From assembly GCF_014205795.1 (NCBI RefSeq), contig NZ_JACHCN010000002.1:427011-491010 (forward strand): 64,000 nucleotides of DNA, in the 5' to 3' direction. Positions 49,736-59,840 of this stretch are shown one piece after another. The stretch is from Rhodanobacter sp. MP7CTX1 (GTDB lineage: Bacteria; Pseudomonadota; Gammaproteobacteria; Xanthomonadales; Rhodanobacteraceae). Each line of letters starts with the position of its first letter. Position 1 is the stretch's first letter. The notes beneath the pieces were generated by a model, which saw nothing but the letters and a program-made list of their open reading frames with translations, ran no database searches and had not been told where the DNA came from. Both the position numbers and the translations under genes were made by a program.

Positions 49736-51206
49736 GCCGATCGTCCAGCAATCGTGTCAGACCAAGCACGGCCTCCTCGATGCGGCCTGCCTCGATCATC
49801 CCGAAGCCAAACGCCAACCCGTTGATGTCGGACTTGCCGGCCGCATAGCCATCCAGCGCCTCGGGCCGAATGCCCACCGCCATCGCTAGCGCCTGCAGGG
49901 CTTGGGCACTGACTGGTGCGGCCAATCGCGCTGCCAGATGCAGACCTGCATTGGATGGTATGGGTAACAGGCGATCACCCGCGTGCCGCGCCAGTGCATC
50001 GAGCAAAGCCTGACGTCGCTCTGCGTAGACATTGCGCATCCGGCGCACGTGGCGCACCAGATGCCCCTCGGTGATGAAAGCGGCAAGCGTGTCCTGCGCC
50101 AGCACGTCACCGTGCCAGTCGCCCAGCTGTTTGGCCGCCGTCAGTGCGGGCTGCAGCCACGGCGGCGGCACCGCATAACCGAGCCGCAACGCCGGAAACA
50201 GGCATTTCGAGAAGGTGCCGACATAGCAGACAGACCCAGTAGAGACCGATCCGGCGCGATCGAGCGTCTGCAGCGCATCCAGCGACCGGCCGCCATAGCG
50301 GAACTCGCCGTCGTAATCGTCCTCGATCACCAGCGCATGCTGCGTGCGCGCGAACTCCAGCAGCGCCGCACGTCGCCGCGGCGACAGCACCATGCCGAGC
50401 GGAAACTGGTGCGAAGGCGTCACGTAGATCACGCGTGCGTCAGCAGGCAGGCGATCGACCATCAACCCTTCTTCGTCGACCGGCACCCCCACCACCCTCG
50501 CACCCGCTGCCGCGAACGCCGCTCGCACTGGCGGATAACCGGGGTCCTCGACCGCCACCGTGGTGCGCCCCGGCGTTACCAGCACCCGGGCCAGCAAGTC
50601 GAACGCCTGCTGCGCACCGGTGGTGACGATCACATCGTCGGCGCGGCAAGCCACCGCGCGGGCAAACGAGACGTGTCGGGCGATCGCCTCGCGCAGGGCC
50701 GGCCGACCTTCCGCGGGCCCGTAGGCCGGCATCGCCTTCGATAACGCGCGCAACGCGCGGGCCGAGAGCCGCCGCCAAACCTCGAAGGGAAACTGCGAGT
50801 GATCCGGTACGCCGACGCTGAAGTCGTAGCGGAAAGCTCCTGTCGGCACCTGCCCTTCTGGCGGCGCTGGCACATGCCGCCAGTACACCGCCAGCCGATG
50901 CTGCATCTTGCTGTCGTCGTCGATTACCGGCTGCGCACGACCCCGGATGAGCGTGTCGGCCACATAGTTGCCAGCGCCACGCCGGGCGACTGCGTAACCC
51001 TCGCTCAGCAACAGGTCGTAAGCCGCCACCACAGTATTGCGGGAAACCCCCAGCGCAGTCGCCAGCTCGCGCGTTGCCGGCAATCGCAGCCCCGGCTGCA
51101 GCCGTCCGTCGAGGATCGCCGTTCGCAGTTGCCCGTGTAGGGCTCGCAGCAACTCGCGTGAGCCATGCGCCGGCAGGGTGAAGGGGAAACCCCAAATTGG
51201 ATCCAT
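49713..51206 (-). CDS. MocR-type (GntR/aminotransferase) transcriptional regulator
   Basis: A 497-residue MocR/PdxR-class regulator. The N-terminal GntR winged helix (about residues 15-80; LPATRELATALGVSRNTVVAAYDLL) is fused to a class I aminotransferase-like domain. That domain has VTTGAQQAFDLLARVL, EDDYDGEFRYGG and the PLP-lysine region GTFSKCLFPALRLGY. Such proteins sense PLP or amino compounds. It is divergent from an EamA exporter (77-base gap), the probable target. Confidence 0.92.
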   Translation of the reverse strand: MDPIWGFPFTLPAHGSRELLRALHGQLRTAILDGRLQPGLRLPATRELATALGVSRNTVVAAYDLLLSEGYAVARRGAGNYVADTLIRGRAQPVIDDDSKMQHRLAVYWRHVPAPPEGQVPTGAFRYDFSVGVPDHSQFPFEVWRRLSARALRALSKAMPAYGPAEGRPALREAIARHVSFARAVACRADDVIVTTGAQQAFDLLARVLVTPGRTTVAVEDPGYPPVRAAFAAAGARVVGVPVDEEGLMVDRLPADARVIYVTPSHQFPLGMVLSPRRRAALLEFARTQHALVIEDDYDGEFRYGGRSLDALQTLDRAGSVSTGSVCYVGTFSKCLFPALRLGYAVPPPWLQPALTAAKQLGDWHGDVLAQDTLAAFITEGHLVRHVRRMRNVYAERRQALLDALARHAGDRLLPIPSNAGLHLAARLAAPVSAQALQALAMAVGIRPEALDGYAAGKSDINGLAFGFGMIEAGRIEEAVLGLTRLLDDRLSPLTQR

Positions 51207-51227
51207 AAAATCACCAAGTTGTGGATC
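51198..51227. promoter_or_regulatory. Candidate operator between MocR regulator and EamA gene
   Basis: Two direct copies of TGGATC (51198-51203 and 51222-51227), 24 bases apart, overlap the MocR start. MocR regulators often bind direct repeats with helical-turn spacing. Weak but position is right. Confidence 0.35.
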
Positions 51228-51283
51228 TTATGCCATGCCAAAATTACACCTAAGCTGCGCCTGCCATCCACCGGAACAACGTC

Positions 51284-52192
51284 ATGAAACGCTCCGATCT
51301 CGCCGTACTGCTGTCGCTGGGCGCCCTCTGGGGCGGATCGTTCCTGTTCATGCGGATGGGTGCCGACGAATTCGGCAGCCTGGTGCTGGCGGGGCTGCGC
51401 GCGATCGGCGCGGCGCTGTGCTTTCTGCCATTGCTGGCTTCACGCCGTCGATTGCAGGAATGGCGCGAGCACTGGAAGCCGATCGCCGTGATCGGCCTGA
51501 CCAATTCGGCGCTGCCGTTCGTGCTGTTTTCATTTGCGGCGAAGAGCCTGCCTGCTGGCCTGTCATCCATCATCGATGCGGTAACCCCGGTGTTCGTAGC
51601 GCTGATCGGCTGGCTGTGGCTGGGCGAGAAGGTGGACGCCACGCGCGGCACCGGCATGTTGGTCGGCTTTGCCGGCGTGCTGTGGCTGGCCGGCAACACG
51701 TTGCGCGTCCACATCGGCGGTGCCGGCTGGGCGCTGGCGGCCTGCGTCGGCGCCACCGTGCTGTACGGCTACTCGGTGAACTACAGCCGTCAGCGACTTG
51801 GCGGCGTGTCGCCGCTGGTGGTGGCGGCCGGCAGTCAGATCGTCGCAGCCTTGCTGCTGACACCCACCACGCTTTGGCTGTGGCCCAGCCACACGCCGCA
51901 TGCGCCGGCCTGGCTCGCGGCGCTGGCCTTGGCGGTGCTGTGTACAGCGGTGGCCTATGTCATGTTTTTCCGGCTGATCGCGCACATCGGCCCGGCGCGG
52001 ACGATGACGGTGCTGTATCTGATTCCCGCGTTCGGCGTGCTGTGGGGCGCGCTGTTCCTTGGCGAGGCGTTCACGGCGACCATGGCGATCGGCTGCGCCA
52101 TCATTCTGCTCGGTACCGCGTTGACGACGGGCCTGCTGGGCCGCCGTGCCGTGGCGATCTCCGTCGATGAACCCGCTACCGAAACGGTGTAA
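51284..52192 (+). CDS. EamA/DMT-family exporter
   Basis: A 302-residue inner-membrane transporter with ten predicted helices in two EamA repeats. The first carries LWGGSFLFMRMGADEFG and the second LAVLCTAVAYVMFFRLIAHIGPAR. Such transporters export amino acids or metabolites. The divergent MocR gene suggests the substrate is a PLP-related or amino compound, an inference from context. Confidence 0.9.
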   Translation: MKRSDLAVLLSLGALWGGSFLFMRMGADEFGSLVLAGLRAIGAALCFLPLLASRRRLQEWREHWKPIAVIGLTNSALPFVLFSFAAKSLPAGLSSIIDAVTPVFVALIGWLWLGEKVDATRGTGMLVGFAGVLWLAGNTLRVHIGGAGWALAACVGATVLYGYSVNYSRQRLGGVSPLVVAAGSQIVAALLLTPTTLWLWPSHTPHAPAWLAALALAVLCTAVAYVMFFRLIAHIGPARTMTVLYLIPAFGVLWGALFLGEAFTATMAIGCAIILLGTALTTGLLGRRAVAISVDEPATETV

Positions 52193-52274
52193 CCGCCGCA
52201 CCTCTCCGTGCGAATGAACCGCTGGGTCATAATGCTGTCTCCCCATCCCCGCGCGTTTCGCTTTCGGAGTTCTG

Positions 52275-54122
52275 ATGCGACCGATGTTTTCCCGCCGGCT
52301 GATCGCCTGCCTGATGGGCCTTGTCGTGCTGTGGCTCGGTGCACTACCGGTGTTTGCCCAAGGCACGGACAGCCTGCTGCCGGTCACTGAAGCGTACAAA
52401 CTCAGCACCGACGCCTCCACGCCGGGCGTGCTGAAACTGCACTGGACGATCGCACCGGACTACTACCTCTACCGCGGTCGCATGAGGTTCAAGGCCGGCG
52501 ATGGCGTGACGCTGGGTGAGGCGCAACTGCCGGACGGCGAGAAGCATCACGACGAATATCTGGGTGACGTGGAGACCTATCACCACGCGATCGACGCCAC
52601 CCTCGCGTACACCGTTGCCGCAGGTACCGCGCGACTGAAGTTGAGCGTGCAGTACCAGGGCTGCCACGAAGTCGATCCGAAGATCTGCTATCCGCCGCAT
52701 ACCGAGCAACTGGATTTGCCGCTGCCAGCCGGAGTTGCCACGACCACCGCCGCAACGGGCGCGACGGCGCCGGATCATGCCACCGGTTCGCTCAGTGCCG
52801 CACTGCGTGCGATCGGCAATCAGCCGCCCTCCGGCGCGAATGCGGTCAGCCCGCCGCCCAGCGCCGTGGCGCAGCCAGCACCGGAGCCGCCGCCAGCCGG
52901 TATCGCGCAAGCTCCACTGAGCCTGGTCGCCGCACTGCTGCTCGCACTGGGCGGCGGCCTGGTACTGAACCTGATGCCCTGCGTGCTGCCCGTGTTGTCG
53001 ATCAAGGCGGTCAGCGTGCTGGAAAGCGGCGAAAGCGCCAGCCGGGCTCGTCGCCATGCGCTGTATTACAGCGCCGGCGTGCTATGCAGTTTCGCCGCGC
53101 TGGGTCTGGGCATTCTCGCCTTGCGTTCGGCCGGCCATGCGCTTGGCTGGGGTACCCAATTGCAGCAGCCGATCGTGGTCGGGGTGCTGGCGCTGGTGAT
53201 GCTGGCGGTTGGCTTGTCGATGTCCGGCGTGGTGCAGTTCGGCGCCTCGCTGGGCAATACCGGCGCGACCCTCGCTTCTCGCTCCGGCCCGGCTGGCGAC
53301 TTCTTCACTGGCGTGCTGGCGGTGGTGGTAGCCAGCCCCTGTACGGCACCGTTCATGGGCAGCGCGCTGGCGTATGCGTTCGCTGCACCAATGCTTTCTG
53401 CGCTGCTGGTGTTCCTGATGCTGGGCGTAGGCCTGGCGTTGCCGTTCCTGTTGATCGGTTTCGTGCCGGCGCTGGCGCGTCTGTTGCCGCGGCCGGGACG
53501 CTGGATGGAAACGTTGAAGCAGGTGCTGGCGTTCCCGATGTATCTGACCGCGGTGTGGCTGGTGTGGGTGCTGGCTCACCAGCGCGGCGCCGATGCGGTG
53601 GGCCTGGTGCTGGTGGCGATGGTGCTGCTGGCAATGACCTTGTGGTGGTTCGAGCGCAGCCGCCATCGCGGCACGATCAGTCGAGTGCTGGTCGGCGTGC
53701 TCGCACTGGCTACGCTGGTGCCGGTGTACCTGCTGGCCCAGGTGCAGCGTGTGGCCAGCGTCGCCGCAGCCGAGGACGGCGTGGCGACCTACAGCCCGGA
53801 AAAACTCGCCGCCTTGCGCGCGGCCGGCACGCCGGTCTTCGTCGACATGACCGCCGACTGGTGCGTCACCTGCAAGGCGAACGAGCACACCGTGCTGGAC
53901 ACCAAGGCGTTCCGCGATCTGCTGCAGCGTACCGGCGCGGTCTACATGAAAGGCGACTGGACCGACGTCAACCCGACCATCAGCACATTCCTGCAGCTCT
54001 ACCACTCGCCTGGCGTTCCGTTGTATGTGGTGTTTCCGAAACACGGCGGTGCCGGCCAGCAGCTGTCCACCGTGCTGACCCCCACGCTGGTCGAGCAGGC
54101 GCTGACGGCAGCAGCGCAGTGA
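52275..54122 (+). CDS. dsbD: Thiol:disulfide interchange protein DsbD
   Basis: Carries electrons from cytoplasmic thioredoxin to the periplasm. 615 residues: signal peptide (cleavage near VFAQG), N-terminal alpha domain with cysteines in YQGCHEVDPKICYPP, and eight-helix beta domain with redox cysteines in MPCVLPVL and ASPCTAPF. The C-terminal gamma thioredoxin domain has WCVTCK. A Pro/Ala-rich linker (about 155-215) joins alpha and beta. All three cysteine pairs are intact. A TlpA-like gene follows after 13 bases. Confidence 0.95.
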   Translation: MRPMFSRRLIACLMGLVVLWLGALPVFAQGTDSLLPVTEAYKLSTDASTPGVLKLHWTIAPDYYLYRGRMRFKAGDGVTLGEAQLPDGEKHHDEYLGDVETYHHAIDATLAYTVAAGTARLKLSVQYQGCHEVDPKICYPPHTEQLDLPLPAGVATTTAATGATAPDHATGSLSAALRAIGNQPPSGANAVSPPPSAVAQPAPEPPPAGIAQAPLSLVAALLLALGGGLVLNLMPCVLPVLSIKAVSVLESGESASRARRHALYYSAGVLCSFAALGLGILALRSAGHALGWGTQLQQPIVVGVLALVMLAVGLSMSGVVQFGASLGNTGATLASRSGPAGDFFTGVLAVVVASPCTAPFMGSALAYAFAAPMLSALLVFLMLGVGLALPFLLIGFVPALARLLPRPGRWMETLKQVLAFPMYLTAVWLVWVLAHQRGADAVGLVLVAMVLLAMTLWWFERSRHRGTISRVLVGVLALATLVPVYLLAQVQRVASVAAAEDGVATYSPEKLAALRAAGTPVFVDMTADWCVTCKANEHTVLDTKAFRDLLQRTGAVYMKGDWTDVNPTISTFLQLYHSPGVPLYVVFPKHGGAGQQLSTVLTPTLVEQALTAAAQ

Positions 54123-54135
54123 TGGAACGACCGTG

Positions 54136-54672
54136 ATGGACCGCAGCAACTGGCTGATCCTGGGCCTGGCAGTGGTGGCTGCCACGATCGGCGGTTACGC
54201 AGAACACCGCAGCGGGCAGCCGGAGCAAGTGGATTCGTCACTGATTGGTCAGCCGTTGCCAGCACTGAGCCTGCCCGATCTCGACGGAAGGCAGCATCCA
54301 CTGAGCGACTACCGTGGCCGCCGTGTCCTGCTGAATTTCTGGGCCAGCTGGTGCGGCCCCTGCCTCGATGAAATGCCGGCGCTGGCCCGGGCGCAGGCGA
54401 AGTTCGGCGAACGCGGACCGATCGTCGTCGGTATTGCCATGGATCAGCCCGATCATGTGCGTGCCTTTCTGGGGGCGCATCCGTTGAATTACCCCGTCCT
54501 GCTGGGCCAGCTCGCCGCGCCGAGCACGTCGCTGCAACTGGGCGATGCGCACGACGTTCTGCCCTATAGCGTGCTGATCGGCGCCGATGGGCGCGTATTG
54601 GCCACACACATTGGCGCGTTGCCGCCGGCACAGCTGGAACAATGGCTGGCGCCACTTCAGGGAAAGCCCTGA
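54136..54672 (+). CDS. TlpA-like membrane-anchored thioredoxin
   Basis: A 178-residue TlpA/ResA-type thioredoxin with an N-terminal membrane anchor (NWLILGLAVVAATIGGYA). The active site is FWASWCGPCLDEMP at about residues 69-82. It starts at ATG 54136 (a GTG precedes directly). Just downstream of dsbD, it is likely reduced by DsbD and may serve cytochrome c maturation or disulfide repair. Confidence 0.9.
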   Translation: MDRSNWLILGLAVVAATIGGYAEHRSGQPEQVDSSLIGQPLPALSLPDLDGRQHPLSDYRGRRVLLNFWASWCGPCLDEMPALARAQAKFGERGPIVVGIAMDQPDHVRAFLGAHPLNYPVLLGQLAAPSTSLQLGDAHDVLPYSVLIGADGRVLATHIGALPPAQLEQWLAPLQGKP

Positions 54673-54823
54673 CCCGGCTCGGACCCGATCTACATACGCT
54701 TCCGCACGGAAATCCGGCACTTCTCCGCCAAACATCGCCGATCTGCGCTGAACTAGACAACATCCACGACTACGCGCACACTTCGCCCGGTCCGGAAGCT
54801 CCGGACGCAAGGCGGGTGGTTTC

Positions 54824-55291
54824 GTGGCGAAGATTCTGGTCCTGCATGGGCCCAATCTCAATTTGCTGGGCACGCGGGAGCCGGAAATCTACGGCCGCGA
54901 GACGCTGGCCGACATCAACCGTCAGCTGGCCGAACTGGCACAGGCGAACGGACACGAACTGGTCTGCTTCCAGTCCAATGCCGAGCACGAGCTGATCGAC
55001 CGCATCCAGCAGGGCCGCAACAACCACACTGCCCTGATCCTGTTCAACCCCGGCGCATTCACCCACACCAGCATTGCCCTGCGCGACGCGTTGGCCGCCG
55101 TGGCGATCCCGTTCATCGAAGTGCACCTGTCCAACGTGCATGCGCGCGAGCCGTTCAGGCAGCACTCTTACCTGTCCGATATCGCGATCGGCGTGATTTG
55201 CGGCTTTGGCAGCGACAGCTACCGGCTGGCGCTGGAGGCGGCGATGCACCGTCTGCCGGCAACCGAAACCAGCGCGGTCACCGCGTCATAA
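54824..55291 (+). CDS. aroQ: 3-dehydroquinate dehydratase, type II
   Basis: Third enzyme of the shikimate pathway. 155 residues with the type II features [16 protein letters not shown] (catalytic Tyr) and [17 protein letters not shown] (catalytic His). The start is a GTG. The order aroQ-accB-accC is conserved in many proteobacteria, and the genes run on the same strand with 73 bases between aroQ and accB. Confidence 0.95.
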   Translation: MAKILVLHGPNLNLLGTREPEIYGRETLADINRQLAELAQANGHELVCFQSNAEHELIDRIQQGRNNHTALILFNPGAFTHTSIALRDALAAVAIPFIEVHLSNVHAREPFRQHSYLSDIAIGVICGFGSDSYRLALEAAMHRLPATETSAVTAS

Positions 55292-55364
55292 AAGAAACTG
55301 GCCAGCTGGCCCACCTATCCACATCCGGCCACCTGCGGTGGCACGACTGACAAAGGCTGATCCG

Positions 55365-55823
55365 ATGGATTTGCGCAAAATCAAGAAATTGATCGACCTG
55401 CTCGAGGAATCCAACCTCGCCGAACTCGAGATCAAGGAGGGCGAGGAAGTCGTCCGCCTGTCGCGCGTACCCAAGAACACCGCTCCGGCAGCCGCTGCGC
55501 CAGCGCCTGTCGCGGTCGCGCCCGCTGCTGCCGCGCCCGCGCCGGTTGCTGCCCCGGTCGAAGCCCCAGCTGCCAACGCGCTGCCTGCCGGCCATGTCGT
55601 GAAGGCGCCGATGGTGGGCACGTTCTACGCATCGGCCAGTCCCAGCACACCGGCGTTCGTGAAGGTCGGCCAGCAGGTCAAGGCCGGCGAGACGCTGGGC
55701 ATCATCGAAGCGATGAAGATGTTCAACCAGATCGAAGCCGACGTGGCGGGCACCGTGCAGGCCATTCTGGTCGAGAACGGCCAGCCGGTGGAATTCGACG
55801 AACCCATGTTCGTGATCGCCTGA
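55365..55823 (+). CDS. accB: Biotin carboxyl carrier protein of acetyl-CoA carboxylase
   Basis: A 152-residue carrier of the biotin moved between biotin carboxylase and carboxyltransferase in fatty-acid synthesis. The biotinylation motif EAMKM is at about residues 116-120. An Ala/Pro-rich flexible linker at about 38-72 is typical. Start ATG 55365 ([11 protein letters not shown]); the upstream frame from 55206 lies in aroQ. accC starts two bases after its stop. Confidence 0.96.
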   Translation: MDLRKIKKLIDLLEESNLAELEIKEGEEVVRLSRVPKNTAPAAAAPAPVAVAPAAAAPAPVAAPVEAPAANALPAGHVVKAPMVGTFYASASPSTPAFVKVGQQVKAGETLGIIEAMKMFNQIEADVAGTVQAILVENGQPVEFDEPMFVIA

Positions 55824-55824
55824 C

Positions 55825-57183
<1,359 letters not shown>

Positions 57184-57193
57184 AAAAAGCCTT

Positions 57194-57341
57194 TTGCGTT
57201 CGCCCCCTCTCCTCCATGGGGAGAGGATTGAGGTGAGGGGCGGGTGCTCGCGAGCATTGATGAGGTTGCTCGCTTCTTGCGTTCGCCTCCTCTCCCCCAT
57301 GGGGAGAGGATTGAGGTGAGGGGCGGGCGCTCGCGGGATAG
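57194..57341. repeat. Two tandem copies of the family B element
   Basis: An 83-base unit (57194-57276) is repeated directly from 57277. Both copies carry CTCTCC---CATGGGGAGAGGATTGAGGTGAGGGGCGGG with few changes. A third copy, inverted, is at 57384-57422. They fill the accC-prmA gap of 258 bases, which holds no gene. Confidence 0.88.
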
Positions 57342-57383
57342 CTGATCAAAGCTCACTTTGATGTAACTTCATCGCAAGATTGT

Positions 57384-57422
57384 CACCCTCACCCCAGCCC
57401 TCTCCCCCAAGGGGAGAGGGGG
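57384..57422. repeat. Inverted copy of the family B element
   Basis: ACCCTCACCCCAGCCCTCTCCCCCAAGGGGAGAGG reads as the reverse complement of the element at 31547-31594. It ends 19 bases before the prmA start, so it may affect prmA translation. Confidence 0.82.
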
Positions 57423-57441
57423 TAACGCCTGACGGACCCGC

Positions 57442-58341
57442 ATGCCCTTTCTCGAACTCTCACTCATCATCCGCATCGAGCAGCAGCCGCACGTCGAGGA
57501 AGCATTGGACGATCTCGGCGCGCAGGCGATCACGCTGCAGGATGCCAATGCCGAAACACCGGACGAGCAGGCGATCTTCGAACCGGGTGTGGGCGAGTTA
57601 CCGCTGTGGCCGACCATCACGTTGAACGCCCTGTTCGATGCCGATACCGACCGTCGCGGTCTCACCGAAACGCTGGCCGAATTGCTGCCCTGGCTGGAGC
57701 CCGACCAACTCACGTTCCGTGATGTTGCCGACGAGAACTGGGAACGCGCATGGATGGACCAGTTCAAGCCAATGGCGTTCGGACAGCGGCTGTGGATCTA
57801 TCCGTGGAATATCGAACCACCGACCGATGAAGACACTGTCGTGGTCCGGCTCGACCCAGGCCTCGCATTCGGTAGCGGCACTCATCCGACCACCGCTCTG
57901 TGCCTGGAATGGCTGGATGGCATCGAGCTCGCCGGCAAAACGTTGATCGACTACGGCTGTGGCTCCGGGATCCTCGCGATCGCTGCGCTGAAGCTGGGCG
58001 CCGCCAGTGCAATTGGCGTGGACAATGACCCGCAGGCACTCACCGCGTCCGCCGACAACGCCGAGCGCAACGGCGTGGCCGAAAGGCTCGCGTTGTTCCT
58101 GCCTGATGAGGTGGATGCAGAGCCCGCCGAAGTATTCATCGCAAACATCCTGGCCGGCCCGCTCGGCGAACTCGCGCCGACGTTCGCTGCCGCGGCAAAA
58201 CCGAATGCACCGTTCGCGATCTCGGGCATCCTGATCGGGCAGCAGGATGAACTGCTTCAGCGCTACGCCGAATGGTTCGACGAACTGCGTGTGGATAGCC
58301 GCGAAGACTGGGTGCGGATCAGCGGTCGCCGGCGGGCTTGA
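57442..58341 (+). CDS. prmA: Ribosomal protein L11 methyltransferase
   Basis: Trimethylates ribosomal protein L11. 299 residues with an N-terminal L11-binding domain and a C-terminal SAM domain. Hallmarks are DPGLAFGSGTHPTT (about residues 137-150), the SAM motif LIDYGCGSGILAIAA and the IANILAGPL motif. ATG 57442. It starts the prmA-DUF3426-fis-purH group. Confidence 0.96.
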   Translation: MPFLELSLIIRIEQQPHVEEALDDLGAQAITLQDANAETPDEQAIFEPGVGELPLWPTITLNALFDADTDRRGLTETLAELLPWLEPDQLTFRDVADENWERAWMDQFKPMAFGQRLWIYPWNIEPPTDEDTVVVRLDPGLAFGSGTHPTTALCLEWLDGIELAGKTLIDYGCGSGILAIAALKLGAASAIGVDNDPQALTASADNAERNGVAERLALFLPDEVDAEPAEVFIANILAGPLGELAPTFAAAAKPNAPFAISGILIGQQDELLQRYAEWFDELRVDSREDWVRISGRRRA

Positions 58342-58454
58342 ACGCATCCGACGACAGCTTGGTGGCTCCCTCGTCCTTGCCGCGAGTCCAGCCCACACCC
58401 AGGCTGCCTTCGACAGCCTGCTAAGCTTGCCGAATACAGAACAAAGCGGCCTGC

Positions 58455-59309
58455 ATGTATACACAATGTCCTGAATGCCTGTCTGTGTTCTCGCTCGATG
58501 CGCACACACTTGCGCAGGCACACGGCCATGTGATCTGTGGGCACTGCAGTGCCAGTTTCGACAGCATCGCCACACTTACCGATCAGCTGCCACCCGAACC
58601 CTTTCGCGAACTGCCGGTAAACGAGCCTGCACTGGAACCCCCAGGCATCGACCTGGTGGTCTATCGACCCAAGCCTGACGCACCGGCCGTGATCCAGGTC
58701 GACGGGGCGGCAGAAGATTCCAGTGCGCCGGAAGATTTTTCGCAGCTGGTGTTCACGCCGCATTTTGCACGCAAGCATCGGACGCACCGACTCAAACGAT
58801 TCCGCCAACATTCGCGCCAACGGGATCAGCGCACCTCCGGCGAGCGGCGTTGGCCATGGGTCGTGGTGTGCATCGTGCTGGCTTTGCTGCTCGGCACTCA
58901 GCTTGCATGGGCCGAACGCGACACGTTGATCCGCGATGGCATCACCGGTGGCTGGCTGCGCAGCATTTGCGCCACGCTCGGCTGTGAGCTTCCGCTGATC
59001 GCCGCCCCCCAACAACTGCGCCTGTTGGACAGCAACGTGCAGACACACCCCAGCGTGTCCGGTGCGCTGATGATCAGCGCAAGGGTGCGCAACGATGCTG
59101 CATTCGCCCAACCGTATCCGGTAGTGACGATCACCTTGTCAAACGCACAAGGTCAGCGCATGGCCATGCGCCGTCTGCAGCCGCGCGACTACCTCGATGA
59201 CAACGCGATTCTGCAGCGCGGCCTAGCACCCGGCGCCAGCACCGTACTGCTGTTCGAGGTGGAAGATCCGGGCGACAATGCGGTGGCATTCGAATTCGGA
59301 TTCGAATAG
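58455..59309 (+). CDS. Zinc-ribbon DUF3426 membrane protein
   Basis: A 284-residue protein with an N-terminal MJ0042-type zinc ribbon (CPEC at about residue 5-8 and CGHC at about 28-31). A Pro-rich acidic stretch precedes one transmembrane helix (VVVCIVLALLLGTQLAW, about 136-152). A periplasmic DUF3426 domain follows, with LGCELPLIAAPQQLRLL and DNAILQRGLAPG. Function unknown. Its place between prmA and fis is conserved in xanthomonads, which supports the family assignment. Confidence 0.88.
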   Translation: MYTQCPECLSVFSLDAHTLAQAHGHVICGHCSASFDSIATLTDQLPPEPFRELPVNEPALEPPGIDLVVYRPKPDAPAVIQVDGAAEDSSAPEDFSQLVFTPHFARKHRTHRLKRFRQHSRQRDQRTSGERRWPWVVVCIVLALLLGTQLAWAERDTLIRDGITGGWLRSICATLGCELPLIAAPQQLRLLDSNVQTHPSVSGALMISARVRNDAAFAQPYPVVTITLSNAQGQRMAMRRLQPRDYLDDNAILQRGLAPGASTVLLFEVEDPGDNAVAFEFGFE

Positions 59310-59455
59310 CACTTAAAATTATCGTCACGCACGGGTAGACTCTCCAGTTCGCGCATACTTCCAACCGGCACTCGACATGCCGAGCTTTGCGTCAACAGTC
59401 ATAACCACATGCAGCGGCCCACGTAGCCGGCTGCTTAGTTAGTACGTGAGGGGAA

Positions 59456-59743
59456 ATGTCCGTGAACGCCGTCAGACTGCCTGTTGCCGAGGCAGCAAAA
59501 CAGACCTCGTCGCAGAGCGCGCTGAGCGAGTGCGTGAGCCGTACGGTGCGTCGCTATCTCGCCGATATTGGCGATACCGAATGCAGCGAAGGCCTGCATG
59601 CGTTGGTGTTGCGCGAAGTCGAGGTTCCGCTGCTGCGCGAGGTATTGGCGTTTCACGAGGGTAACCAGAGCCGCGCCGCCAGCGCGCTCGGCATCAACCG
59701 TGCCACGTTGCGCAAGAAACTGGCGCTGCACGGCCTGCTGTAA
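59456..59743 (+). CDS. fis: DNA-binding protein Fis
   Basis: A 95-residue nucleoid protein and global regulator. The C-terminal helix-turn-helix NQSRAASALGINRATLRKKL (about residues 70-89) is the Fis/NtrC-type recognition element. The N-terminal part is dimerisation/Hin-activation-like. ATG 59456 is close behind AGGGG, and GTG 59462 with better spacing is an alternative. In E. coli fis follows dusB; here the neighbour is DUF3426. Confidence 0.94.
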   Translation: MSVNAVRLPVAEAAKQTSSQSALSECVSRTVRRYLADIGDTECSEGLHALVLREVEVPLLREVLAFHEGNQSRAASALGINRATLRKKLALHGLL

Positions 59744-59805
59744 GAGTTCGTTCAAAGTCCCGCTACCCACGATGCATGCTGGCACGTCTGCGTCGATCAG
59801 ACGGC

Positions 59806-59811
59806 TATAAT
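59806..59811 (+). promoter_or_regulatory. Candidate -10 box of purH
   Basis: TATAAT lies 29 bases before the purH ATG; no good -35 hexamer is seen, so transcription may need an activator or be read through from fis. Confidence 0.35.
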
Positions 59812-59840
59812 CAGCGGCTTTCCCCTCCTGGAAACCGCTC

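Noticed and set aside
54791..54805. Palindrome TCCGGAAGCTCCGGA before aroQ as an operator or terminator
   Set aside because: Too short, no T-run, and no known regulator to support it.
57194..57341. Possible CRISPR-like pair of repeats
   Set aside because: Only two direct copies with an internal palindrome, matching a dispersed element elsewhere in the window, and no cas genes.
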